From Streblospio benedicti (lineage: Eukaryota > Annelida > Polychaeta > Spionida > Spionidae), in contig CM032668.1 of assembly GCA_019095985.1 (NCBI GenBank), forward strand, positions 17,439,961 through 17,503,960: a stretch of DNA of 64,000 nucleotides, in the 5' to 3' direction. The position numbers and the translations under genes are program-made. The stretch's first letter is position 1, and each line of letters starts with the position of its first letter. The notes beneath the pieces are model-generated. The model did no database searches, was not told the DNA's origin, and worked only from the letters and a program-made list of their open reading frames with translations. Below, piece by piece: positions 1 to 11,600 of this stretch.

Positions 1-2215
1 TAGCACTGTATAACATCATCCATGGTGATCTTAGTGATTACACTTCATAGATATAGTGGCCCAAAATAATTTGACTAAAACAATATCGATGACATACGGA
101 GGAGGAGGAAAGTAAAGTATCTGGAAAAGAATTGCCACTGTTGTGGGTCCTCCTGGACATTCAATGAAATGCTAAAACTAAAAAACGTTTATCCACCTAT
201 CTCGTTCACTCCTGTGATTATACTGATAACAAGGTACTTCTTTTGTAAATGTTTCTAAGTTTAACCTCGTTGGGATGTTTTGAGTGGTGAAAACAATAGA
301 TGGTTGTGAATCGTTGGACTTTGTCCACACTTGCTGATTACACCCATAAACAGAGCATTATCACTTAAATTGACATTAGAAAAAAGTATATCAATCTGAG
401 CCTTGTTTAAACTGTTCATAGAGACACACAAAATAGACCTACATCGTAATTTGCCGAGTCCTTGTTCGAACATAAGTGTTTGATGACTATGATTCCATGC
501 AGATGTTCTTTGAGGCTCTTCCACAGCTGGGTTGGGTATACATGCTCAGCAGAAAGAACTGGGATTTTGAGAGACAAAATATCTAAGACACCCTATTTCT
601 TGGCAGCCAAACACCAAAATCCCCTAATTTCCCTAAATCTCGGAGCAAAGACCCACACTTTTGCAAAAAATTAAACTGAATCATGATATTTTGTTGTTGC
701 CTTCAAGTTTCATATAGACCCAATGTATTGTTTTCAACGCCAATATTAAAGACCCCACCCCCACCCCCCGCCATTTTACAAAACATTAAGACTCCCCATT
801 TTGAACTCATTGTGGAGCATACTTACCCAAATCATATGCTTTCAAGTATGCAGTCAAGTATACATTGCACGGCTGATCCCCATTAGGGCTTGACAAAACA
901 ATATAAGGCAAAATATCGCGTTTTCTGACCGTAGACCGCCATGTGGAAGGAAGGACTTCAACTATTGCAGACTTAGCAGCAAAAACCAGAATATGCAAGT
1001 GGGCATATAAACCATTCGTGGACACTCCAGATATTCTCATTATGCATGGACCTAATGTATTGTGCCAAGGACACATATTTATACTGGCTACAGTGAAAAA
1101 TCAAAACCTCTTTTTTTCAAAAGTAAACCTTTTCCACACAAAACCTGTTGATTACGCACATTAACTGCCGATCGACCAAACAACATGTAGTATGTAGGTC
1201 AACCCGTCTTTGTCACTTCTCTCTATCCGTCTCTGTCATACCTTCTCTCTATCCGTCTCTCTCAAACTATCTCTCCATCCATCCCTTCTGACATAATATG
1301 TGTGTTTGAGGCGGTTTCGGTGATGACATGAAGCCTTCATCACCTGATAACCACCAGCAACCTGCCCTGCGTGCTCCATCTTGTGGAAGATTCGGTATTA
1401 TAACGTAGTTTCTGATGAAATATAGAGACATTTCTTTGCACGCAACTCTTCAACATTATGCGTTACCTTCTTTTAACGGCAACCAATAAGACTGAAATGT
1501 AGCAGCAGTATCGCGTTTAAAATTATTTTCTCCTGACTGTGAGAATGACTGTCCCCACATTGTCGTATATTCTGGGGACGTTGTGCTTAGACCTGCGATC
1601 TGATATTTCAGCTCGTGATTGCACCAAATTATTGTATTTTTTGACACAGCTTTGATTAGGGGAATTTGAAAGGTGAAGACAAATGAAGACTTGTTAATGT
1701 GGGTGTTGACAGATGTCACATAGCTGTAGTGAGGTGTCAGACGTTGGTAGAACTTCTAAAGTGTGCGTAAGTGGTCTCAATAGAGAGGTGGTCACTTTAC
1801 AGAGGTGCTTTAGATTCCAGATTGTACTTTACCAAACAGATAAAGTTGAGACTGGATATTTGACAGGCTACGACACATTGACACAAAGTCGCAATGATCA
1901 TATTTTATCCTGCTGATAAGGTTGTCTTATGTTTGAAGTTTACGATAGTGTTTAGTTGGTAGGCTTTATATTTAATTATCATTCTGAATACGATTGCCCC
2001 TACGTGACAGAAATCTGTGTCTTCAGCCATGATTTGGTCTCATCTCTGACCATGATTCTTTCATTTTGTTGTAAATATCTAAACTTATTTTTTTACAATG
2101 TAGTTTCTGTTATGCCTAAGTTAAATGCCTGAGTAAAAATTTATGCCACTGTCGGCTGTTTCAACTTTTGTACACACGCACGCACGCTAGCACACGCACA
2201 ATGAAAAAATACAGC
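1..2215. other. AT-rich stretch with no gene recognised
   Basis: No open frame here resembles a protein family on either strand, and I could not pair exon-like pieces with good splice sites. The stretch holds a pyrimidine-rich run (about 1205-1290) and, near 1766-1805, a scrap of the 'gaccacctctctattgagacc' repeat seen three more times in the window. Confidence 0.5.
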
Positions 2216-2572
2216 CTTGTAATCAATACATATTCTTAAAGGTAATATCAATAAATAAAACATTAATTCAAATTAGATTGCTCTGAGCGTTATAATTTAA
2301 CTATTTAATTAATTAATTTAACGCAAATGCTGTTTTGTTTTGTAGGCAATCATGAGAATATCAATTGTTTTCTACTTTTTTACTTGGATGATAGACTTGA
2401 CCTGTGATCAATACAAACTTTTAAAAATATCAATGAATAAAACATAAATTTGAATTATTGCTCTGAACTTTATAATTTAACTAATTTAATTAATTTAACA
2501 CAAATGGTGTCTTGTAGGCAATCATGGGAATATCACTTTTTCATACTTTTACTTGGATAATGACTCGACCTA
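2216..2572. repeat. Two-copy tandem duplication, unit about 180 bp
   Basis: Unit 1 (about 2216-2401) and unit 2 (about 2402-2572) share, in order, an 'atcaata' start, an 'aataaaacat' run, 'attgctctga', 'ttataatttaact', a 'taattaattta' run, 'gtaggcaatcatg' and 'acttttacttggat'. The copies differ by scattered substitutions and small gaps, so the duplication is not recent. No coding role is visible. Confidence 0.75.
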
Positions 2573-2953
2573 TGACTCGAGCCTATTCGCTCTGCACTGT
2601 TTTTATTATTGTTGAACAGTTTCTACGTAACTTTACTCCATTTGTCCACGCGGCCTCCAACCCCTTGAGCAATAAGTTTGAACGTTTGAACTACGGTGGT
2701 CGTAATGCATACGAGACTCATACGTGATGATGAGCTGATCCCTCTCATTTACTGTAATCGATATTGAAATATTCTAATCGTCAGTGTAACATGCATATGA
2801 TAAACAGCAAGCAGACGACGGAATTAAGAAATAATAATAAAAGAGAACAATGATAAACAATGAATGATAGTGGGACATACAGGATTATTAAACAATACGT
2901 AATAGTTATACATTATTTAGTTCATCTTTACACAACACAAACACAATTTACCG

Positions 2954-3454
2954 TTGACAGTTTCGGCAACACCTGTTGCCATTTTCAAAACATCTCCTGC
3001 GCATGTCAAGGTCACTCAGCACGCTTCCCAGATTCCGTTGTGCTGGGCAAAATCCACAAGAGCTACATACAACAAGCAGTTACTGCGTCTTGGACAATTT
3101 TGTAAAGAACGAAGCAGCTCTATTATTCAGTTAAGTGAGACACTTGTCGCTGATTTCTTGTGCTTGTTTCTTACGCTCACCAAACCATACAAAGGACTTT
3201 CAGCTGTGGCAATTGCTCTTGTGCTCAACGAAGCTATCAAATTAGCTGGTATGAAAGGTTCAGCCAAAGACTTTAGACCAACAGGTGCCAACTTGGCTCT
3301 CCGGGCAGGGATCCCAGAGACCACAGTTATGAAGGTCGGACGGTGGCACTCAGTAGATGTATTTCGAGGGCATTATGTGCACGTTCAGAAAGATGAGGAC
3401 TATACTCGTAAATTGCTGGTACATAAGGATGATTATTTAAGGTTTGACATTTAA
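2954..3454 (+). pseudogene. Tyrosine-recombinase fossil (Crypton- or DIRS-like)
   Basis: The open frame has a core-binding-like part (STRATYNKQLLRLGQFC) followed by a catalytic-domain-like end (FRPTGANLALRAGIPETTVM, GRWHS, then GHYVH), which recalls the R..GH..Y end of tyrosine recombinases carried by Crypton and DIRS/Ngaro-type elements. It is far shorter than a full recombinase and is read here as a broken fossil. A pair of direct repeats downstream (3881-4205) may belong to the same element. Family assignment is by eye. Confidence 0.5.
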
Positions 3455-3880
3455 GTGCGTTGATCTGTTGGTGCGAGACCATGGACTATCATGTGTTTTT
3501 AGTTTAACATGAAGGGGTTAGAAGCCATATTTGCTCATGTTTTGTCTTTTGTTGAACACCTTATATTGTCATAAGTTTGTTTATTTGTTGTTAAACATAC
3601 TATGTAACGAGTCACATGTTATCAGTTCTAATGATGAGTGAGCGACAATAGTTGTCTAGTTACATTGTTCTTAATGTTCAGTTGTATTATTGTGTGTCAT
3701 ATAAATGTCACCCTGGATGGTGAAGATTTAAATTTTGCTTTGTACTTCGTTTCTCAGCTTAAAAGGTGTGTAAGTGTACTTATATTTCTTTTGTTTTTTT
3801 TTAATTGTCATGATGTACTTATGAGTAATATCTGTGAACGTAGTACCACCTTACCTCCCCTCTCAATGAGGCAATTGTAT

Positions 3881-4205
3881 TCAAATAAATAAACATTTAT
3901 TCTCATACATTGTTTGGTGTCGTGTGCTTTGACTGAGGTCTATTTGATGTTTAGTCTAGCATATGACACCTTAACTTGTACCGGCTTCTGATGGATCAGA
4001 AGCGGGCACGTGACTTTTTGCTGGTGCTTCGGTCAGGATATTATTCTGAAGTGGGCACTGAGCCACCTGTATCGTGCCTCAGTTCTCACACACTCGGTGT
4101 AGGTACCAACTTAGAGCAAGGGCAATTGTATTCAATTGTTAAAATAAAATAACATTTATTCTCATACATTGTTTGGTGTCATGTGCTTTGACTGACGTCT
4201 ACTTG
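3881..4205. repeat. Pair of ~75 bp direct repeats, 240 bp apart
   Basis: The stretch 'ggcaattgtattcaa' followed by 'acatttattctcatacattg', 'tttggtgtc' and 'gtgctttgactga' occurs near 3881-3952 and again near 4123-4197. The sequence between them carries an inverted pair 'cggcttctga / tcagaagcgg'. These may be end repeats of the recombinase-bearing element just upstream. Their origin is not proven. Confidence 0.6.
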
Positions 4206-4225
4206 ACACAACTCATTTCCAATAT

Positions 4226-4231
4226 TTTATT
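4226..4231 (-). terminator. Poly(A) signal of the small secreted-peptide gene
   Basis: AATAAA on the minus strand, about 120 bases past the stop codon of the peptide gene at 4349. It supplies the 3' end of a compact gene that also has a TATA box. Confidence 0.5.
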
Positions 4232-4348
4232 GCACAGCATTTCGTTACATATTTCATTCCACTGTATGGCACTCTGAGGATCAGATGTCAAGATGTGTTA
4301 CATCTGATGCTAAGAGTGCTGTATGGATGCTGGCGAGATGAATTCTGT

Positions 4349-4906
4349 TCAACCTCTTCCCAGGCTTCCGCCATCCTGCCTCCTGACGTTCTGACTTCTG
4401 ATGGCCACACTAGGGCTCGCAATGTCCTCAATCTTGTGGACCGGATTACTGTCAGCTCGAGCTCGAGCTACAATCCTGGTGGGTGGATCTGGCTAAAAGA
4501 TTCAAAGAGAAAACTTATGTTCGTGATATAGTGAACATACATGTATGTCATGTTTTGATTTCGTCAATATGCATAAATTCAATACCCACATTTGATGAAT
4601 ATCGGGCATTGATTCATGCATAGTGACCTCAAAATCATGACAAATTTCGTGATCGCCGATGACCACACTGTCTCCTCCGCAGATGTAGAATCATACTTTC
4701 TACCGTGCATTAAAAATACCATACTGATATTCCATATACAAACAAGAATCTTCACAGGTAGAATACAATTTACGTGTACATAGAGTCATTAGCAACAAAC
4801 ACACGTTCCTTTCACTATATGATAATCAAGCATTGATATTTACCCTACTCTCGATATGACAGACGCAGGCCAGCGCAACAAGCAGGGTGATCACCAAAGT
4901 CTTCAT
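4349..4906 (-). CDS. Two-exon gene for a 68-residue secreted peptide
   Basis: Coding exon 1 is 4906-4844 and exon 2 is 4492-4349. The donor (AGG|GTAAAT) and acceptor (cttttag|CCA) join in phase 0 across a 351-base intron. Exon 1 encodes a textbook signal peptide (starts MKTLVITLLVALAC, ends about HIES). Exon 2 encodes a basic, cysteine-free tail with the segments IVARARADSNP, KIEDIASPSVAI and a dibasic site before QDGGSLGRG at the C-terminus. A TATA box lies about 115 bases upstream of the ATG and AATAAA lies downstream, so every part of a small gene is present. The start has a purine at -3. No family is recognised. A neuropeptide-like prohormone, antimicrobial peptide or mantle/venom-type secreted peptide are all possible. 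It sits alone among repeats. Confidence 0.7.
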
Positions 4907-5020
4907 CCTCTCTTCTGGGTGTAGTTCAGCCACCATGAATGATGTCACTAATCCAATACAGTTACACGCGGCTACAATGTCCTAGATGACTTTTGATGCT
5001 ATAGGGTGAAACTGGGGGCT

Positions 5021-5028
5021 TTTAAATA
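5021..5028 (-). promoter_or_regulatory. TATA box of the secreted-peptide gene
   Basis: TATTTAAA on the minus strand, about 115 bases 5' of the ATG at 4906. This predicts a start near 4990 and a leader of about 85 bases. Confidence 0.5.
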
Positions 5029-5321
5029 CTGCTGCAAACATGCTTTGATGTTTGATAATCTTTGATTTATGCATCCTGCGAACATGCTTTGAAGTTATTG
5101 TTCACGTTGATTGATGCATTTTATCTACGTTGATGACGTCAATACTCACCTTTAAAGTAATAATAAAGATGACTACATAAAAAAAACATGATAAAACTAT
5201 TAAAACTTTAGCCATTGGAATGAGCTGTGAAGCAAATCATTAAATTCATTTGAAGTAAGCTAAATTCAATACTTGAATGGCAGCAGGTCATATCATTAAC
5301 AGTTGCGTTTTTACATAAATT

Positions 5322-5442
5322 GACGTAACAGAGACGTAACAGAGACGTAACAGAGACGTAACAGAGACGTAACAGAGACGTAACAGAGACGTAACAGAGA
5401 CGTAACAGAGACGTAACAGAGACGTAACAGAGATGTAACAGA
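5322..5442. repeat. 11-bp minisatellite, 11 copies
   Basis: The unit 'gacgtaacaga' is repeated 11 times. Copies are identical except the last (gatgtaacaga) and sit directly against a GC-rich 65-bp minisatellite. Because 11 is not a multiple of 3, every frame reads through, giving a spurious long minus-strand ORF. Confidence 0.95.
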
Positions 5443-5460
5443 GACTGCGACCGGCCCGGT

Positions 5461-5664
5461 GCGTTCCTTCCTCGCCCATGCCGCGGCGGCCGGGTCCGAC
5501 TTCGTCCTCCCCGGTGGCGCCGGGCGCGTTCCTTCCTCGCCCATGCTGCGGCGGCCGGGTCCGACTTCGTCCTCCCCGGTGGCGCCGGGCGCGTTCCTTC
5601 CTCACCACAGCCGCAGCGGCCGGGTCCGACGTCGTCCTCCCCGGCGCTGCGCGTGGCGCCGGGC
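5461..5664. repeat. GC-rich 65-bp minisatellite, 3 copies
   Basis: Copies start at 5461, 5526 and 5591. Each begins 'gcgttccttcct', runs through 'cggccgggtccgac' and ends 'ggcgccggg'. The third copy has a small insertion. It is an abrupt GC island in AT-rich DNA and runs directly into a SINE head. Confidence 0.93.
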
Positions 5665-5666
5665 GC

Positions 5667-5840
5667 GAGCTGCTTGGGATGATGGTATCATTCTGGTCTC
5701 ACAACTTGGGGTCGTGAGTTCGAGTCCCGCCAGCGCCACTTGATATAGTCAAATGGAAGCTTAGGGTTGTAAAACCTGTCTTCAGCTATATCTATCGTTG
5801 GTAGAAATATGCTTGCTAATAAGACGTGAGAGAGAGAGAA
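5667..5840 (+). repeat. tRNA-derived SINE, family A
   Basis: The head 'gctgcttgggatgatggtat' is followed by an RNA polymerase III B-box-like 'gagttcgagtccc', then a body ('tagtcaaatggaagctt') and a ga-rich tail. Four more copies lie on the minus strand in this window. Confidence 0.75.
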
Positions 5841-6265
5841 AAGTATGACAATATTTCTTTATTTCAGAATATAAAATTCCATACATTATATACTAGTACT
5901 TAGTACAAAAATATTAACAGTAAGAAAAAAGCAAACAGTAAAAACAAAATAAAAATACATCTCATGTAGATCTTCCCTTTGCCATTTAATGGCATGGGTA
6001 CAGTTGATAGTAAAAAAAACACTATATTTCTTTGAACTTTACATACTATCATTAAATCACCTAAAAATATCTAATCATAAACCATTATTACATTTCCTTA
6101 ATCATATAAAAATCATACAAATAACTAGATATATATAATATACTCACAAATATATGGAAAAAGGGATATTCTTCACAAAACTACATAATTCTAGAAAGTC
6201 ATGATGTGACAAAAAATACAATACTCCAAGTTCAAATACTAATACACATTCTATATGTATATACT
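5841..6265. other. AT-rich spacer, no gene seen
   Basis: Very AT-rich DNA between the SINE and the truncated LINE. The part beginning 'ttctttatttcagaatat' could be a LINE 3' end in reverse, but nothing decisive is visible. Confidence 0.35.
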
Positions 6266-6267
6266 TT

Positions 6268-7800
6268 ACTACATACTGGCTGATGACATAACACCCATCA
6301 TGACCAACCTCATTCGCCAGACGCTTAGCCAACATCAACTACCCGACGTGTGGAGAGACGCATGGGTGACTCCCGTGTTCAAGAAGGGAGGAAGAAGTGT
6401 GAACTATCGCTCGGTGTCCCTGACTTGCATTTTCTGCAAGCTAACTGAGCACATATTGTGCACACACATTCGAGGGCACTTGGACGCTAAGGGCATCTTA
6501 ACACCTGCTAACCACGGGTTTTGTAAAGGCTGCTCCTGTGAATGACAACTCCTCCTCACCACACGCAAGCTACTCCAGCACCGGAATGCCAATCGCCTTT
6601 GTTGACATTGGAATCCTCGATTTCAGCAAGGCCTCACAATTGTCTCCTGAACAAACTACGCCTTAATGGAATTCATGGCAATGTGTTCAGCTGGATCCAG
6701 TCCATCATGACTGACCACCGCCAGCTTGTTCTCTGTGATGGGACTAAATCCGAGTATTCCTCGGTTACGTCAGAAGTCCCGCAAGGTACCGTGCTGGGAC
6801 CGCTGTTATTTCTGCTACACATAAATGACATGCCATCCGTCATCGATCCTGGTACCACCGTGAGGCTCATTGCTGATGATGCCCTGGTGTACAGAGTCAT
6901 CCACAGCATCGAAGACCAGGTAGTATTACAAGACCTCGCAAGGCTGGAGTCATGGGCCAAGTCGTGGGGTATGGTCTTCAACCCATTCAAATGCTACATG
7001 ATGCACATCGGCAGAGGGAGAAGCATTCTGACTCACATGTACCAGCTGTGACACCATCTTAGGAAGCGTCACCAGCGAGAAGTTTCTCGGGGTCTATCTC
7101 GACCACGACCTGAAATGGGACTACCATATCGACCAAGCAGCAGCCAAAGCATCGCGCAAACTAGGCTTTATATGCTGCAATCTCCGGGGCGCCCAGCTAA
7201 GTGCAAGAAGCTGGCCTATATTGCCCTAGTGCGGTCGGGTATGGAGTATGCTTCCATCATTTGGGACCCACACACCAAGGGGAGCTCATGTAAACTTGAG
7301 AAAGTACAACGCTTGGCTGCCTGGTGGGTCCTGTCATCATACTCCTGAACCGCCAGCATCAAATCCATGGTGAATCAACTAAGTCTTGAACCCCTGGAAA
7401 CCAGACGCCATATCCAGAGACTGGGATTCATGTACAAAATACTCCATGGCCAGGTGGCAGTGCCTATGGCGGACGTTAATCTTCAGTATTCGAAATGTCC
7501 AGCCAGGGGAGAGGATACCAACACAAGCAAACTAGAGACGCTAAGATCAAACACTAACGAATTCAAGTATTCATTCGCATCTCACACAATCATCGAATGG
7601 AACAGTACCCCCAAATCCATTACGTCAGCTGACTCTGCAGCATCATTCAAGAGTCAGCTCAGCAAGCACCATCAACCATAGTGCACACAACCCGTCGGTG
7701 CGATGTCCCAACCTGGGGCCCTGCCGACTATTAGCCAGATCCAGATCGAGACTATATACATGCACCACCACATCAGCATACGTCAATAGATTGTAACGTC
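6268..7800 (+). mobile_element. 5'-truncated LINE (CR1/Jockey-like), decayed
   Basis: The reverse transcriptase reads in order: palm start (AWVTPVFKKGGR..NYR.VSLTC), the motif VPQGTVLGPLLF with HINDM, the catalytic box IADD (normally YADD), then FLGVYLDHDLKW, and a C-terminal tail ending WNSTPKSITSADSAASFKSQL. These lie in at least three frames (6255-6545, 6542-7051, 7081-7348, 7367-7681), so the copy has several frame changes and cannot be active. The endonuclease half is missing, as in ordinary 5' truncation. About 7682-7800 looks like its 3' UTR. Confidence 0.85.
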
Positions 7801-7815
7801 ACTAGGTATAATAGC

Positions 7816-8040
7816 TTGGAGAGTATTTGGCCATCAATTCTGTTAGATAAAGACTGGTCAGATGCATTGGCAAATAGATTTCAGTTTTGTCTAGCAAGGG
7901 GAACTATTCGATCATGTAACAATGTAATAGTAAAATTGTTTTATTATTGTGAGCATGAGCATTTAACTGGGGATTCTCCCGCGCCAACAGTGACAACCTA
8001 TGACGTCATTTGTTTGATCAAGGCAAGAATATTTGCCTAA
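7816..8040 (+). pseudogene. Possible tyrosine-recombinase core-binding fragment
   Basis: A short frame reads SDALANRFQFCLARGTIRSC then FYYCEHEHL and VTTYDVICLIKA. This pattern resembles the SAM-like N-terminal domain of tyrosine recombinases (helix, then '..YC....L', then a second helix). It is a lone fragment that I read as a fossil. It could equally be chance. Confidence 0.25.
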
Positions 8041-8554
8041 AGCTCAATAAGTAATTGATCTTTGTCTTATTATCCTGTTTAAAATATAAACATATGTCTA
8101 TCAGATCTAGGATCAATGAACTTCCATCATATTATTTTAGATGGTGCTGTGAGACCTTTATCAAATAACAGATTGCGTATAGACCTGGTCATTATTGAGA
8201 ACGAAACATACCGTCAGCTTAGGAGAAAGGAATGTATGTTGTCGAAGTATCGGAAAATAAAAAGCTGAAGAAGCACTAAATTTAGTTTTTATTATATTTT
8301 ATGTTTAATGACCAGATATCGATATTATTCTTTTTGAAGGCAATTTTAGTCAAGTTTTAAGTGTTATCGACATAAAAGTTGTGCTGTTACTGTTCAATGT
8401 ATGATGTATCTCAAAAAGAAGTCTTTGTTTTGTGCTTTGTCCTAATAGTAAAGTCCTGTCAAATAATGGCTTATTGAACCTTGCTAGATCATCAATTCCC
8501 AAAGGTGGTTTTTTTTCACATTTCTTCCTAATAACTATAGCAAGGACTAGCAAA
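8041..8554. promoter_or_regulatory. Upstream region and 5' leader of UVSSA
   Basis: AT-rich, with no TATA box at a suitable distance. The start codon sits in 'caaaATGGCCGCC', which gives a good initiation context and overlaps a YY1-like ATGGC core. The transcription start cannot be placed from sequence alone. Confidence 0.4.
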
Positions 8555-8676
8555 ATGGCCGCCACCCTTGACGAGGAATTGTGCAAACAAGTGGCTAAAC
8601 TAGTTATTGAACTTACAACAACTGGTCAGCCAACACTGGAGGAAAAAGTCATGAAAGAGTTGAAAAAGATTTGCAA
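8555..8676 (+). CDS. UVSSA: UVSSA exon 1
   Basis: Encodes the first helix pair of the VHS-like domain ([25 protein letters not shown]). It ends TGCAA|GTATGT in phase 2. Confidence 0.92.
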
Positions 8677-11600
8677 GTATGTGTTCATTTATAATATTTT
8701 TCTAAAGAAAGATAGTTATTAGTAGTCTAGTAAACACATAATCATAGATTGTAAGATTCCACTAAGAGATTGGAGTGTTAATCGTAAAATCAAGCATCAG
8801 CATGCTAAATTTTATGATTGTCAAATACCATTCTATCACCCAAAAAATGCACACTAAACAAGTGTGTGCTTCATTTTTATTTTTCTTGAAAATCATATCA
8901 TAACGGTCTTGTGCGGGGGCTGTGTCAATTTAAAGTGATGACCTTAAATTGTGTTGTCGGAACGTTGATAATTTACTGTGCAGTCAATAGTACAATTGAG
9001 CATGCCTATGGACCAATCAGAAAAGAGTATTGGCAATGATTAATGCACGGAGTGATAGAATGTGTGATTGACATATTTGACATTGTTAGATGCGCTCGCT
9101 GGCAAACCGACACACGCCAGGAAAACGGCGCATTACTGAATTGTGTAGGTGTCTGTTTGAAAATGCTTGTCGGTTTGCAGGCGTGTGCATCTACTCGCAT
9201 TTGTAACAATTAGTAAGCGCTGTAAGCATTTTATTGAAGAGTGCAACTAATTTTCCTAGCTTTTTCAGTTACCTTATTCCCTCTTAATGATTTTATGTAA
9301 TATATTGTAGTTATGATCTTTTAAAGTCATGACATCTTTTGCAGGAAAGATGATGTGTATGTAGGCGAAACATATCAGCAAGTGATTGGTCAACTGGAAA
9401 AAGGACACGCTGAAATACGACTTTCTGCATTTCTCATTATACATGAACTTTTCATCCGCTCACACTGTTTCCGGGAGCTGCTGTTAGCAGATTTCCAGCA
9501 TGTGATGGAGCTCACTCTCGGTTCGTGACATGTTTTAAATGGAGTACATAAAAGCATCAAACACAATACTTAAAACATCAATATTTAAAATTATATTTTT
9601 CATCCTGTCCATAATATAAGAAATAAAATCAGTCTTCTAATGTTTAAAATCTTATCTCAACTAGTAGTATTTATCATGTGAGTCTGAGGTGGTGAGATAA
9701 AGCATTGAATCGATACACATGATATATTTCTCTTAGAATTAATTCATTATCCAGCACATGAAAACAATTCTCATTCTTAATCAGATCGAGCTTCATACGA
9801 TTATCCTAACACCAAGCATAAACGCTCTCCCTATAAACAGAATGTCCCGTTTCTTCTCACATCTTCATACACCACCCCTCTAACATCTGTCCAGGCATAG
9901 AGGCAAAGCAGCCACTGCCGCCCCCAAAGGCGGCTGCGCGGACTCTGAGGGAGCAGGCCGTGCGCAGCATCCAGCAGTGGCAGGACAAGTTCGGCGGCGC
10001 GTACAAAGTGCTGGCGCTCGGGTACAACTACCTAAACACATGCAAGAGGGTGAGAGCAGGCTTTAGGATTTGATTTCTATTTATTTGTTTACTATATGAA
10101 CAGAGAACATTGATACAATAAAATTCTGGCAATTTACAATAATCATCACAACACAATAACATTTACCGGTCGAATCACATAGAAGTAGTAACATAGATGG
10201 CTGGGGAGGAAAGAAGTTGATTACTTAGACTGCTGAACAAAAATCTGTGAATGAACGTTAATTCCAATAATGTGGTTTTAAACATTTCACATTGATACAC
10301 TGAAGATATATTGAACATCTGCGTTGATGTTGGTGTCAAATACATTACATTATGTAAAAATTTCGATCCTGTTTGAATGATAAAAGTGTTTAAAACCACA
10401 CTATCGGAATTAACGTTCATTGACAGATTTCCGTTCAGCGATCTATCAAGTTCCTCCCTGTGTGTATAATTTAATCATAATTATTTAACTATGTTTTTAA
10501 AACATCTTTATACACCAAAAAGTTACAACCAGGCTGCTTGGTATCATAACTATGATAAAGTGTTCTGATACATTTGTTTTTCTAGTGAATTTATGTGGTC
10601 ATTAAAATGATTAAAATGAGGTATTTTAAACCTTTGCCGCTTTTAGCACAGATTATTATTATTTGGTTTGACAATGTCAATATATAAAGTAGAAAAAAAT
10701 CTAATAACCTTAGCTAAATAGTAATATTGAATAATGAATAGTGGAAAATTAATACCATGGTTAGTGTTTGTTTTAAAGTTTTTTTTTATGTAGATGCAAC
10801 AGTCAGCTCCATGTTTAGAGTTTTTATTTTGGCTATATAAATATAGTAATAAAAAATGTTTCACCACAAGTCATTTCATGTCAGTTCATTGCACTAAAAC
10901 TATAAGTAAAGACTTATCAGAATAGCGGTTGTTGTCATCAGATTGACTTTGCGTCTGGCGTGGCTGAGAGTGAGTCTGAGCGACAGCAGCGAGAGGAGCG
11001 GGAGCGCCGGCAGGCAGCGCAGACGCAGCGGAGCCTCGACACCGCGCTCGCAGAGATGACAGGTCACCATACAGGACAACCTACAATTAGACCACCTCTA
11101 TAATAAGCTGGGCTAGGGCTAGACCCATCTGAAATTTAGCCAATTGGCTAAACGACGAAATTTTTTTTTAGCCAATTGAATTTTTTTTAGCCAATTGGCT
11201 AAAGAACTAAATTATTCTTTAGCCAATTGAATTTCGTTTTAGCCAAGCAAAAACCTATGTAAAGTAATTAACATGGTAATGATAACACAAACATCATTAC
11301 TTTTAGTTACTTTGACAATATTTCTACTTTAAATATCTTAATGATATCTGATCAAATTGTGTTTAATTTTCCGACGCTCCGGCGAGACCGATGAAGGTTA
11401 TATAACTTTCAAAACTTGAGGAAAAGACCCTGCTGATGACTGCTTTGCATCAACCAATGAAGTTCATTGGCCAATAATGAATACCAACTTTTGATAACAC
11501 ATATACACTATATTTTCTTGATTTTAAAGCAATTTTTCTGAGGGTGGCCCGGTATGACTGGACGAAGGAGACCTATGCACGTCTCTTTTTGAACCCCTTC

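Noticed and set aside
4349-4492. Amidated neuropeptide at the end of the 68-aa peptide
   Set aside because: A dibasic site and a Gly-Arg are present, but the chain ends in an extra Gly and no repeated peptide copies are seen, so I do not claim a neuropeptide.
5322-5442. CRISPR-like array
   Set aside because: Units are 11 bp, contiguous and without spacers, and the DNA is animal.
5288-5743. Long open frames on both strands over the minisatellites
   Set aside because: They are translations of the 11-bp and 65-bp tandem repeats and have no start context, domain or conservation.
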